From positions 1-64,000 of the forward strand of contig JAZSFD010000050.1 in NCBI GenBank assembly GCA_045532035.1: 64,000 nt of DNA, written 5' to 3'. The stretch comes from UMGS1052 sp045532035. GTDB lineage: Bacteria; Bacillota; Clostridia; Oscillospirales; CAG-382. Below, one piece after another: positions 26,313 to 33,942 of the stretch; positions within the stretch are counted from its first letter, which is position 1, and each line of letters begins with the position of its first letter. The notes under the pieces were generated by a model. The model was not told the origin of the DNA. It saw only the letters and a program-made list of their open reading frames with translations, and ran no database searches. The translations under genes and the position numbers were made by a program.

Positions 26313-26350
26313 TAGGAATAAAAGCTGTGACAAAACTTTTTGCGGTATAT

Positions 26351-27160
26351 TTATTCGCTCTCTTTTCCGAGCCTTCTGCCGAATTCAAAGCCGATTATGG
26401 CGCAGGTGGAGGCTGTGGGAAGCGAGAACTTTGCGTCAGAAAAATAGGGGATGCTGACGATGTCGTCACAGTTTTTCACAAAATCGGGAGAAATCCCACG
26501 CTTTTCACCGCCCACAAAAAGAACTGCAGGAAAGGTCGGTTCAAAATCAAAAAGCTCTGTGCAATCGGCAGTTTTTGCGGCACAAACTGTCGAAAAGCCC
26601 GCCTTTTTAAGCATTTTCATGAAATCGACATGGTCTTTTTCGCTCGTCATCTCGGGCATGACCGCAATGTCGCACATTTCTGTTGCTCCTGCCGATGACC
26701 TTGCGCAGACTCCTGCCGCCGACATCCAGTTTCGGCGCGGGACAATGATACCCGTCGCCCCTGCCGCATAAAGATTTCTGACCGAATATCCGAAATTGAA
26801 AGGATCCTCGACCCCGTCAAGAAGTGCGGCAAATCCGCCTTTTTTGGCAATTTTTGCAAGAAGCTCGTCAATCGGTGTGAAGCGTCTTTCTCCGCAGACC
26901 GCGGCGATTCCCCCATGGGAGGAGCCTGCGTCATCGTTTTTTTCAAGGAAAGCGTCAATGACCTGTCTTTCGCATATTTCGGCGGTGATTCCCTCATCCT
27001 TCAGAAGCTTCAGGAAGGACAAAACCTTTCTGTCACGCTTTCTGACCTTTTCGGCATCCACATAGCAAAGATCTATCCTGCGGCTTTTATACTTTATTGC
27101 AGCGCTTACAGAGATGATTCCCTCAAGGATACAAACGCCGTCATTTCCGGAGAAAGTCAT
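26351..27160 (-). CDS. SPOUT-family RNA methyltransferase (TrmH/SpoU type)
   Basis: 269 residues. The C-terminal knot shows LLDGVEDPFNFGYSVRNLYA (the DPxNxGxxxRxA motif I with Asn and Arg), FVGGEKRGIS (motif II) and IPYFSDAKFSLPTASTCAI (motif III). The N-terminal part is the shorter substrate-binding domain. It transfers a methyl group to ribose in rRNA or tRNA; the exact target is unclear. Its ATG overlaps the stop of the MORN-repeat gene by four bases, so it is the last gene of the parB operon. Confidence 0.9.
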   Translation of the reverse strand: MTFSGNDGVCILEGIISVSAAIKYKSRRIDLCYVDAEKVRKRDRKVLSFLKLLKDEGITAEICERQVIDAFLEKNDDAGSSHGGIAAVCGERRFTPIDELLAKIAKKGGFAALLDGVEDPFNFGYSVRNLYAAGATGIIVPRRNWMSAAGVCARSSAGATEMCDIAVMPEMTSEKDHVDFMKMLKKAGFSTVCAAKTADCTELFDFEPTFPAVLFVGGEKRGISPDFVKNCDDIVSIPYFSDAKFSLPTASTCAIIGFEFGRRLGKESE

Positions 27161-27978
27161 TGCTGGTTCTCCGTTTCGGGAGCTTCCGCGGAGGGCTCTT
27201 CAATAAAGATCACTCCGTCGCGGAAGGTACCCTCATATTTTCTTGCGTTAGGCGCAGGCCATGTATAAACGCCCTTGCCATGCTTCTTGTTGTTTTTGAA
27301 TTCACCCACATAGGTTTCGCCGTTGGCATAAACATATGTACCCGAACCCTCACGCAGATCGTTTACAAATTCGCCTGTGTATTTATCACCGTTTGCATAG
27401 GTGATGCTTCCGGTGCCGTTTTTCATATCGTCGGCATATTCTCCGACATATGTCGTGCCGTCAGCGCTTTTGTAAGTGCCCGAGCCGTGCTTTTTGTTGG
27501 CAACAAAGCCACCTGTGTATACCGAGCCGTCGCTCCAGGTAAATGTGCCCTCGCCTTCTTTTTTGCCGTTTACGAAATCGCCCTCATAGGTGTCGCCGAA
27601 TGCAGTCTTGAGAAAGCCTTTTCCGTTTATGATATCGTTTTCAAATTCACCGTCATAAACCTCGCCGTCGACAAGAGTAAGAACTCCTTTTCCGTGGCGG
27701 TAAAAGCCCGAAAACTCACCGTAATAGCTGTCTCCGTTTTCGTATTCAATGGTGCCGAGCGTTCTGTCGAGCTTTGCTTTTTTGCCGTCGGGAAAGACAA
27801 GCGTTCCACTGACCACAATGCCGTCGGAGGTCTTCCCGTAAAACTTTGTGCCGTTATCGGCAACGATATATCTGAAGCCGAGAATATTGATGACAATGCC
27901 TGCCACGGCAAGCAGCACAAGAGCCGCCGCAATCACTGCAAGCCAGATATTCAGCTTCATTTTTACACTTCTTCTCAT
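27157..27978 (-). CDS. Membrane-anchored MORN-repeat protein
   Basis: 273 residues. One N-terminal transmembrane segment (LAVIAAALVLLAVAGIVINI) is followed by about eight MORN repeats of 23 residues with the pattern GxxYxGExxxGxxxGxG (YYGEF, YDGEF, YEGDF, YTGGF, YVGEY, YTGEF, YVGEF, YEGTF). The C-terminal tail is Glu-rich. MORN proteins form beta hairpins that bind lipid or protein; bacterial ones have unclear roles. The topology puts the repeats outside the cell. It overlaps both neighbours by four bases, so translation is coupled with the upstream membrane protein, and the two may act together (inference). Confidence 0.9.
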   Translation of the reverse strand: MRRSVKMKLNIWLAVIAAALVLLAVAGIVINILGFRYIVADNGTKFYGKTSDGIVVSGTLVFPDGKKAKLDRTLGTIEYENGDSYYGEFSGFYRHGKGVLTLVDGEVYDGEFENDIINGKGFLKTAFGDTYEGDFVNGKKEGEGTFTWSDGSVYTGGFVANKKHGSGTYKSADGTTYVGEYADDMKNGTGSITYANGDKYTGEFVNDLREGSGTYVYANGETYVGEFKNNKKHGKGVYTWPAPNARKYEGTFRDGVIFIEEPSAEAPETENQQ

Positions 27979-28607
27979 TTTTCCTCACTCTCCGGAAGAG
28001 CTTCTTCCGTCCGTTCATTCTCCGGATCTGCTTTTTCCTCGGCCTCGGGAAGAGCCGGCTGTGTATCCTCAACATATCCGTAATCATCGGTGAGCTCTTC
28101 TTTTTCGCCGCCCGTACCCATGAGCGAATTATATTTGTCAATAAACCAGGGCAGGAACGAAACTATGAGTATCGCAGCCGCAAGAAGCGCGGCTGTCGCA
28201 ATAGCAAGGGTCTTCAGATCCGTTCCCTTGCCGTCGTATCTTACCTCAGCAACGATACGCTTGTCCTCGGGGACATAATATCTCTGCTCTGTCTCTGCCG
28301 CCTCAGCCTTCACAAAAAGCTGGTCACGGTGCTTTTTTTCAACCTCTTTTTCCTCATATACCGCAAAGATGTGCTTGCGAAGACCCGAGCCTTTGCGCAG
28401 AGCAAAGCTTGCAAAGGAGCGCTTCAGCTTTGTGCCGTATCCGATCTGCGAAAGGGCTTTCGCGCTGTTTTCGTCCTGTGCCTCCTGCGAGATAAAAGCC
28501 CGCAGGATATCTCCGAGCAATCTTCTCTGATAATAGGCATAAAACGAACCGAACAGCACACCGAAAAATACCACCCAGACAATGACCGACAATGTCTCTT
28601 GTGTCAT
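27975..28607 (-). CDS. Membrane protein of unknown function
   Basis: 210 residues, not recognised. TM1 is VIVWVVFFGVLFGSFYAYY at residues 8-27, TM2 is TLAIATAALLAAAILIVSFL near 132-151. The segment between is basic and probably cytoplasmic; the C-terminal tail is strongly acidic and Pro/Glu-rich. It lies between parB and the MORN gene, 24 bases after parB and overlapping the MORN gene by four bases. A role in envelope or chromosome anchoring is conceivable from context only. Confidence 0.7.
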   Translation of the reverse strand: MTQETLSVIVWVVFFGVLFGSFYAYYQRRLLGDILRAFISQEAQDENSAKALSQIGYGTKLKRSFASFALRKGSGLRKHIFAVYEEKEVEKKHRDQLFVKAEAAETEQRYYVPEDKRIVAEVRYDGKGTDLKTLAIATAALLAAAILIVSFLPWFIDKYNSLMGTGGEKEELTDDYGYVEDTQPALPEAEEKADPENERTEEALPESEEK

Positions 28608-28630
28608 GTTTTCCGCCTCCGAAAATTTTA

Positions 28631-29578
28631 TCAGTCCTCAAAAATATCGCCGCAAAGTGCGCCTATCAGCTTTTCAAGGTCTGTGTTGTCGTAATATTCA
28701 AGCTCAAGCTTTCCGCCCTTTTCGCCCTTTTTGTTCATGACGATCTTTGCCTTTCTGCCAAGCTTTGAACTCATATTTTCCTCAAGCTTGCCGATATATG
28801 CCGCGGCAGACTTATCGACAGAAGCTTCCTTTTTCTTTGTCTTGGGAGAGTTGAGCTGGGCATAGATAAGCTTTGCCAGCCGCTCGGTCTCTCTTACCGA
28901 AAGGCATTTTGACACAACCGTCTGCGCCGCATCATCGATCTCTTTTGCGTTTCCGATTGAAAGCAGAGCTCTTGCGTGTCCTGCAGAAATCTCACCCTTT
29001 TCGAGAAGAGAAAGGGTTTTTTCGGGCAGTGCCAGAAGTCTCAGCGAGTTTGTGAGCGCGGGACGGGAAATGCCGACGATCTGCGCCGTTTCCTCCTGGG
29101 TAAGCTCAAATTCTTCAAGAAGTCTTTTGAGACCGCGCGCCTGCTCGACCGAGTTCAGATCCTCTCTCTGCAGATTTTCGACAAGCATGATCGCCGCCGC
29201 CTCGTGATCTGTCATTTCCTTGATGATAACAGGAACCTCAGTAAGCCCCGCCATTTTCGCCGCGCGCCATCTGCGCTCGCCCGCAACGATGCGGTACTTG
29301 TTTCCGAGTATTTTGGAAACAGCATCACCGTCATCGGTCACACCCTCAGGCTTTCTTACCACGATAGGCTGAAGAATGCCGTGGGTCGATATGGAATCGG
29401 CAAGCGAGGACAGAGCCTCGGGCTCGAAGGTTTTTCTCGGCTGATTCTTGTCGGGCTCGATGTCCGAAAGTCTTAATGTTACGATATTTCCTGCCTTTTC
29501 CTGTGCGCCAGCCGCGTCGAACTGAGCTTCGCTGAAAAGTGCGTCAAGTCCCTTTCCGAGACCGCCTTTTTTTGCCAT
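28631..29578 (-). CDS. parB: ParB/Spo0J-family chromosome partition protein
   Basis: 315 residues. The N-terminal CTP-binding domain has NQPRKTFEPE and the GERRWRA box, then ENLQREDLN, then the HTH region (FELTQEETAQIVGISRPAL) and LPEKTLSLLEKGEISAGHARALLS. It binds parS and spreads as a CTP-driven clamp to load SMC at the origin. No parA lies beside it and no TGTTTCACGTGAAACA site was seen in the window, so it is an orphan. Downstream genes are a membrane protein, the MORN protein and a methyltransferase, with close spacing. It could also be a Noc-like paralogue; the length is typical for either. Confidence 0.93.
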   Translation of the reverse strand: MAKKGGLGKGLDALFSEAQFDAAGAQEKAGNIVTLRLSDIEPDKNQPRKTFEPEALSSLADSISTHGILQPIVVRKPEGVTDDGDAVSKILGNKYRIVAGERRWRAAKMAGLTEVPVIIKEMTDHEAAAIMLVENLQREDLNSVEQARGLKRLLEEFELTQEETAQIVGISRPALTNSLRLLALPEKTLSLLEKGEISAGHARALLSIGNAKEIDDAAQTVVSKCLSVRETERLAKLIYAQLNSPKTKKKEASVDKSAAAYIGKLEENMSSKLGRKAKIVMNKKGEKGGKLELEYYDNTDLEKLIGALCGDIFED

Positions 29579-29779
29579 ATTTCGTCTGCCTTTCCGTGTA
29601 TGTCGACGGCGTTCCGCAAAGCCTGAGCGCCGTTGTGGATGAATATACTTACATATTTATAGAAGTATATCATGCATTTATGAACTTGCTGTTAAAATAA
29701 GCGCGTCGGACAAGCTCATCGGAATTTTTTATAAAAAGATATTTTTGGGTAATAATTATGTTAAATAACGAACGAAAGG

Positions 29780-30247
29780 ATGATATTTACGGACAAACGC
29801 AATTACAGCGAGAAGGAGAAAAAACAGTTTCGGAAATTTGCCGATTCCCACGCGCCGAAAAGAAATCTTTTTGCCGACTGCGCCATAGCTTTCCTTGCGG
29901 GAGGCGCCATATGCACGCTGGGTCAAGGGCTCTTTGGGCTTTACTCGTCATATATTTCGGAGGATAACGCCAAAGCCCTTGTTTCGGTCAGCCTCATTTT
30001 TCTGGCCTGCCTTTTTACGGGATTGGGGGTTTATGACACCATTGCCAAAAAAGCAGGTGCAGGAACTCTTGTCCCCATAACAGGCTTTGCCAACGCCGTC
30101 TGCTCTCCCGCCATCGATTCAAAAGCCGAAGGTTTCATATTTGGCACAGGCTCCAAAATGTTTGTTATCGCAGGGCCTGTTATCGTTTACGGCACGGCGG
30201 CAAGCGTAGTCTACGGAGTAATATACTGGGCAAGCACCGCTCTTTGA
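29780..30247 (+). CDS. spoVAC: Stage V sporulation protein AC
   Basis: 155 residues, the normal SpoVAC length. Family features are the start EKEKKQFRKFADSHAPKR, the TM segment AIAFLAGGAICTLGQGLF, then TGLGVYDTIAKKAGAG, PITGFANAVCSPAID and GFIFGTGSKMFVIAGP. SpoVAC is part of the spore inner-membrane channel that moves dipicolinic acid during sporulation and germination. Other spoVA genes (spoVAD, spoVAE) are not present. The only in-frame ATG (29780) has AAAGG touching it with no spacing, so the ribosome site is odd or the true start is a rare codon just downstream. Confidence 0.85.
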   Translation: MIFTDKRNYSEKEKKQFRKFADSHAPKRNLFADCAIAFLAGGAICTLGQGLFGLYSSYISEDNAKALVSVSLIFLACLFTGLGVYDTIAKKAGAGTLVPITGFANAVCSPAIDSKAEGFIFGTGSKMFVIAGPVIVYGTAASVVYGVIYWASTAL

Positions 30248-30293
30248 TGGAAGAATTTCTTGCTTTGACAAATAATATTCACAATAGATGTAA

Positions 30294-30322
30294 TTGACAA
30301 GCGGCAGAAAATGTGATAGAAT
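30294..30322 (+). promoter_or_regulatory. Promoter of the hemolysin III-type gene
   Basis: TTGACA (30294-30299), 17 bases, TAGAAT (30317-30322). Confidence 0.75.
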
Positions 30323-30361
30323 GATACCGACAAAAGATTACGGAAAGGAGAAAAACTCCAA

Positions 30362-31054
30362 ATGCTTCTGAAACGCACAAAGCTTTCCGACAGAGTCCTT
30401 CCCGATTATACCCGCGGCGAGGAGATCTTCAACATGGTATCGCACATTGTCGGCGGAGCGTTGGGTATTGCAATATTTGCGCTGTGTGTCGTCTTTTCTT
30501 TTATCGGTGGAGATCCGTACAGCATAGTTTCCTCTTTTATCTACGGCTTTTCGGTGGTACTTCTTTTCACCATGTCAAGCATTTACCACGGGCTCACCAC
30601 CGACACTTCAAAAAAGGTCATGCAGATACTTGACCACTGCACTATTTTCATTCTCATTGCCGGCACATACACCCCCTTTTCGCTTGTTTCCATCCGCGAG
30701 CAGAACACGGCGGTGGGCTGGGTTCTCTTCGGTATCGTCTGGGGAGTTGCCATCATCGGCATTGTGCTCAACGCAATCGATCTCAAGAGCTTCAAAAAGT
30801 TCTCGCTCATTCTTTATGTGGCGCTGGGCTGGTGCATCATCTTCACCCTCAAGCTTCTGATCAAAGGCATCGGCATCAGCGGCTTTATCTATCTCATCAC
30901 CGGCGGTATCGCCTACACTGTCGGCGCCGTCATCTATGGTGTTTCGGGCAAGGGAAAGCACAAAAAATATATGCACTCGATCTTCCACCTCTTTGTGGTG
31001 GTGGCGGCGGTGCTTCAGTTTTTCAGCATTTTCTTCTATGCCATCAACCGCTAA
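30362..31054 (+). CDS. Hemolysin III / PAQR family membrane protein
   Basis: 230 residues with seven predicted transmembrane segments. The start region EEIFNMVSHIVGG, the segment SSIYHGL, DHCTIFILIAGTYTPF and HSIFHLFVV with the zinc-type His are hallmarks of the HlyIII/YqfA (PAQR) family. Despite the name, the enzymatic role is probably a membrane hydrolase or sensor of lipids. The promoter is at 30294-30322 and a strong terminator follows at 31070. Confidence 0.92.
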   Translation: MLLKRTKLSDRVLPDYTRGEEIFNMVSHIVGGALGIAIFALCVVFSFIGGDPYSIVSSFIYGFSVVLLFTMSSIYHGLTTDTSKKVMQILDHCTIFILIAGTYTPFSLVSIREQNTAVGWVLFGIVWGVAIIGIVLNAIDLKSFKKFSLILYVALGWCIIFTLKLLIKGIGISGFIYLITGGIAYTVGAVIYGVSGKGKHKKYMHSIFHLFVVVAAVLQFFSIFFYAINR

Positions 31055-31069
31055 GCTTCAAAAGACTTC

Positions 31070-31106
31070 TCCCGGAAAAGCATTCTTGCTTTTCCGGGAT
31101 TTTTTT
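31070..31106 (+). terminator. Terminator of the hemolysin III-type gene
   Basis: TCCCGGAAAAGCA pairs with TGCTTTTCCGGGA, followed by TTTTTTT on the plus strand. Confidence 0.9.
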
Positions 31107-31110
31107 GCGC

Positions 31111-31139
31111 TTGATTTTTTATCATAATTATGATATAAT
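31111..31139 (+). promoter_or_regulatory. Promoter and palindromic operator of the DtxR-type regulator
   Basis: TTGATT (31111-31116), 17 bases, TATAAT (31134-31139). The spacer end holds the perfect 14-base palindrome ATCATAATTATGAT (31121-31134) abutting the -10 box, a strong autorepression site candidate. Confidence 0.8.
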
Positions 31140-31173
31140 CAGTTAGTTATTATGTGCAAAAGGAGGCAATTCA

Positions 31174-31554
31174 ATGGCTCTTCAGGAATCGGGAGAAATG
31201 TATCTCGAAACGATATATGTCCTTTCAAAAGAAATGTCCGGGGTGCGCTCTGTTGACATCGGAGCTCACATGGGATATTCAAAGCCCAGCGTCAGCCGCG
31301 CTGTGGGACTTTTGAAAAACGGCAGCTTCATCAATGTTGACAAGGATGGATATATCACTCTTACCGACAGCGGAAAAGAGATTGCCGAAAAGATCTATGA
31401 CCGTCACACCACTCTCACAAGACTTCTCATGCTCATGGGTGTGGACAAAAAAATCGCAACCGAAGATGCCTGCAAGCTTGAGCACGACCTCAGCGACGAA
31501 TCCTTCAAGGCCATAAAAGCACATCTTCTGAAATACGAGGAAGCAAAAAACTGA
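31174..31554 (+). CDS. DtxR/MntR-family metal-dependent repressor, short form
   Basis: 126 residues: winged HTH (residues 1-72, with MGYSKPSVSRAV as recognition region) plus the dimerisation domain, no C-terminal SH3-like domain, the MntR/TroR size. The metal-site residues are M9, E12, H78, C100, E103 and H104. In manganese-type MntR the positions of M9 and C100 are Asp and Glu; Met plus Cys is the DtxR/IdeR iron pattern. I therefore infer iron(II) rather than manganese control. It starts at ATG 31174 behind AAGGAGG. It lies first of a run with a lipid kinase gene. Operator candidate at 31121-31134. Confidence 0.88.
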   Translation: MALQESGEMYLETIYVLSKEMSGVRSVDIGAHMGYSKPSVSRAVGLLKNGSFINVDKDGYITLTDSGKEIAEKIYDRHTTLTRLLMLMGVDKKIATEDACKLEHDLSDESFKAIKAHLLKYEEAKN

Positions 31555-31573
31555 TTTTTGAGAGGATAAAAGA

Positions 31574-32467
31574 ATGGAAAAAATCAACATTCTCTACAAT
31601 CCCCACGCCGGTAACGGAAACGGCGAAAGCTTTGCAAAAAATCTTCTTGAATTCTATGACGGAAAAAAGCTTGATTTTGTCGACATGACAAAGATTGCAA
31701 GCTACAAAGATTTCCTTTCCTCGCTTGATGCCGACGAAAAGCTCGTCGTGGCAGGCGGCGACGGAACTCTCCACCGTTTTGTCAATGACATCTATGACAT
31801 CGAACGCAAAAACGACATATATTATTACGCCGCAGGCAGCGGAAACGATTTTCTTGTTGACCTCGGTATGAGAAAGGGCGCAGAGCCATTTCTCATCAAC
31901 AAATACATAGAAAAGCTGCCCCTTGCGACTGTCGGCGGCAAAAGCTTCCGATTTCTTAACAACATGAGCTTCGGAATCGACGGCTATTGCTGTGAGGAGG
32001 GCGACAGGGTGCGCCAGAAAACCACAAAGCCTGTCAACTACACTTCTATTGCCATCAAGGGTCTGCTTTTCAAATACCGCCCCACAAACGCAAGGATAAC
32101 TCTTGACGGCGTGACATATGAATACGAAAAAGTCTGGCTTGCCCCCGCCATGAACGGAAGATTTTGCGGCGGCGGAATGATGCTGGCTCCCAATCAGGAC
32201 AGGCTGGCACAGGACAGAAAGCTTTCATTTCTTATCATGTACGGTGCAGGCAGTCTGAAAACCCTTACCATGTTCCCCTCTGTTTTCACGGGAACTCAGG
32301 AAAAATACAAAAAATATGTCAAGATCGTCACCGCCAAGAGCATTTCTGTCGAATTTGACCGTCCCGTGGCGGCGCAGATCGACGGTGAGACAATTCTTAA
32401 TGTCACAAGATATGACGCTGTCACCCACGATCTTGTGCCGAAAGCGCAGGCACAGGCGACAAGATGA
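31574..32467 (+). CDS. Diacylglycerol/lipid kinase family protein (YegS/DagK-like)
   Basis: 297 residues. The nucleotide-binding motif AGGDGTLHRFVNDI (GGDGT) sits near residue 60, the segment AAGSGNDFLVDLG near 95 and SFGIDGYCCEEGD near 135; the C-terminal beta-sandwich has DRLAQDRKLSFLIM. Members phosphorylate diacylglycerol, other lipids or sphingoid bases with ATP at the membrane. It follows the repressor by 19 bases and overlaps the AlkD-like gene by four bases. Confidence 0.92.
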   Translation: MEKINILYNPHAGNGNGESFAKNLLEFYDGKKLDFVDMTKIASYKDFLSSLDADEKLVVAGGDGTLHRFVNDIYDIERKNDIYYYAAGSGNDFLVDLGMRKGAEPFLINKYIEKLPLATVGGKSFRFLNNMSFGIDGYCCEEGDRVRQKTTKPVNYTSIAIKGLLFKYRPTNARITLDGVTYEYEKVWLAPAMNGRFCGGGMMLAPNQDRLAQDRKLSFLIMYGAGSLKTLTMFPSVFTGTQEKYKKYVKIVTAKSISVEFDRPVAAQIDGETILNVTRYDAVTHDLVPKAQAQATR

Positions 32468-33174
32468 CAGCCGACAAAAATGCGGTGTGCGAAAAAATCC
32501 GACAACAGCTTTTTTCGATGCGGGATGAAAAATATCGCAGCTTTCACTCGCACCTCATTCCGACTGTGGAAAAAGAACTTGTTATCGGAGTGCGCACTCC
32601 CAAGCTGCGCGCTTTTGCAAAAAGTCTTTCGGGCACCGATGACAGAACCCTTTTTGTGGAGGCTCTTCCTCACAAGTATTATGACGAAAACAATCTCCAT
32701 GCTTTTTTCATCGAACAGGAAAAGGAAGTTTCAAAATGTATTTCTCTGATAGATGAGTTTCTCCCCTTTGTCGACAACTGGGCAACCTGCGATATGATGA
32801 ATCCGAAAGCCTTGAAAAAAGACAAAGCCCTGCTTCTTGAAAAAATCAAAGAATGGCTTGCATCAGACAGAACTTATACGATAAGATACGGCATAAGAAT
32901 GCTGATGGCACATTTTCTCGATAAAGATTTTTCCGAGGAACATCTTTCTCTTACAGCAGCGGTTGTCTCCGAGGAATACTATGTAAACATGGCAGTAGCG
33001 TGGTTTTTTGCCACAGCGCTCACAAAGCAGTATGCTTGCGCAGTAAGGTACATCGAAGAAAAGAAGCTTTCCCCTTTTTGCCACAACAAGGCAATATCAA
33101 AGGCGTGCGACAGCTTTTGTGTAAGCGTTGAACGAAAAGCTTATCTTAAAACCTTAAAAATTTCGGAAAAATAG
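32464..33174 (+). CDS. AlkD-like DNA alkylation repair protein
   Basis: 236 residues of HEAT-like repeats. Family marks are KELVIGVRTPKLRAFAK near the start, VDNWATCDMMNPK (Trp and Asp of the base pocket) and YTIRYGIRMLMAHFL (catalytic-type Arg). AlkD glycosylases excise N3- and N7-alkylated bases without base flipping. ATG at 32464 overlaps the lipid kinase stop (ATGA), so it is translationally coupled. It ends in TAG. Confidence 0.9.
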   Translation: MTADKNAVCEKIRQQLFSMRDEKYRSFHSHLIPTVEKELVIGVRTPKLRAFAKSLSGTDDRTLFVEALPHKYYDENNLHAFFIEQEKEVSKCISLIDEFLPFVDNWATCDMMNPKALKKDKALLLEKIKEWLASDRTYTIRYGIRMLMAHFLDKDFSEEHLSLTAAVVSEEYYVNMAVAWFFATALTKQYACAVRYIEEKKLSPFCHNKAISKACDSFCVSVERKAYLKTLKISEK

Positions 33175-33257
33175 TTTTTTGTGCGAAAAATTGCAAAAAT
33201 AGGTGTTTTACGGTATACAGAAGCTTTCTGAATAAAACACAAAAAGGAGACATTATT

Positions 33258-33827
33258 ATGTTTAACCATCCCGGCAGAAGCCTTAAAACCTTTGCAACTT
33301 CTCTGTTTTGGATTATTTCGATCACTTTCTCAGGTTTTTGGTTGTATAACTATGTAGACAAGCTTCGGTTATATTGGGACTATCTTGAAGATGCTCCGAC
33401 CGAATTTGTTCTTGAAGTCATTTTTTCACCCATTCTTGTATATGCCTTCACAATTCTTCTCATGGTGCTTTGCGCTCTTTTGTTATGCAGCATCGGCGAA
33501 GCGGCAAACAAGTCTGCGGAAAATGCATACTATGCCCGCATGATACTTGAAAAAATGAATGATTCCGAAAAATCACCGAAATATATCCCTGATGTAATTG
33601 CAAATTCTGTTTCTGAGCAATCATCTGCGCAGGTTCCCGAGACCCCCGTCGAGCCCAAGCCTGAGCCCAAGCCTGAGCCCGAACCGGAACCCTCCGACGA
33701 TTTCGAAAAGGCTCAGCCCGACACCCCTGAAAACACTCACGGGGCATCCGCAAAATTCTGCATCATCTGCGGAAAAAAGGTTCCCTCCGTCGCTGCTTTC
33801 TGCCCTGATTGCGGAAACAAATTCTGA
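33258..33827 (+). CDS. Two-TM protein with Pro-Glu linker and C-terminal zinc ribbon
   Basis: 189 residues, function unknown. TM1 is near residues 12-30, TM2 is near 55-80 (ILVYAFTILLMVLCALLLC). Then comes a helical stretch, a linker with repeated EPKPEPK units (about residues 132-150), and a zinc ribbon FCIICGKKVPSVAAFCPDCG at the C-terminus (CxxC...CxxC). The N-terminal part sits in the membrane; the ribbon is likely cytoplasmic. It is the first of four zinc-ribbon proteins between 33.2 and 37.4 kb. AAAGGAG precedes the start. Confidence 0.75.
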   Translation: MFNHPGRSLKTFATSLFWIISITFSGFWLYNYVDKLRLYWDYLEDAPTEFVLEVIFSPILVYAFTILLMVLCALLLCSIGEAANKSAENAYYARMILEKMNDSEKSPKYIPDVIANSVSEQSSAQVPETPVEPKPEPKPEPEPEPSDDFEKAQPDTPENTHGASAKFCIICGKKVPSVAAFCPDCGNKF

Positions 33828-33883
33828 TTTATTCCAAACACTCGACATTCTTTGATGTGTCTGTAACTTTTTGGAATAAAAAT

Positions 33884-33925
33884 TCCTCCTATGATATTTC
33901 CATTATATCATAGGAGGATGTTTTT
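33884..33925. terminator. Strong terminator between convergent genes
   Basis: TCCTCCTATGATAT (33884-33897) and ATATCATAGGAGGA (33905-33918) form a 14-bp stem, followed by TGTTTTTTT on the plus strand. It ends the zinc-ribbon gene and probably the transporter gene from the other side. Confidence 0.92.
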
Positions 33926-33942
33926 TTGATTTCAGCTCTTTA

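Noticed and set aside
28631..29700. parS site near parB
   Set aside because: No TGTTTCACGTGAAACA or close match was seen in the window.
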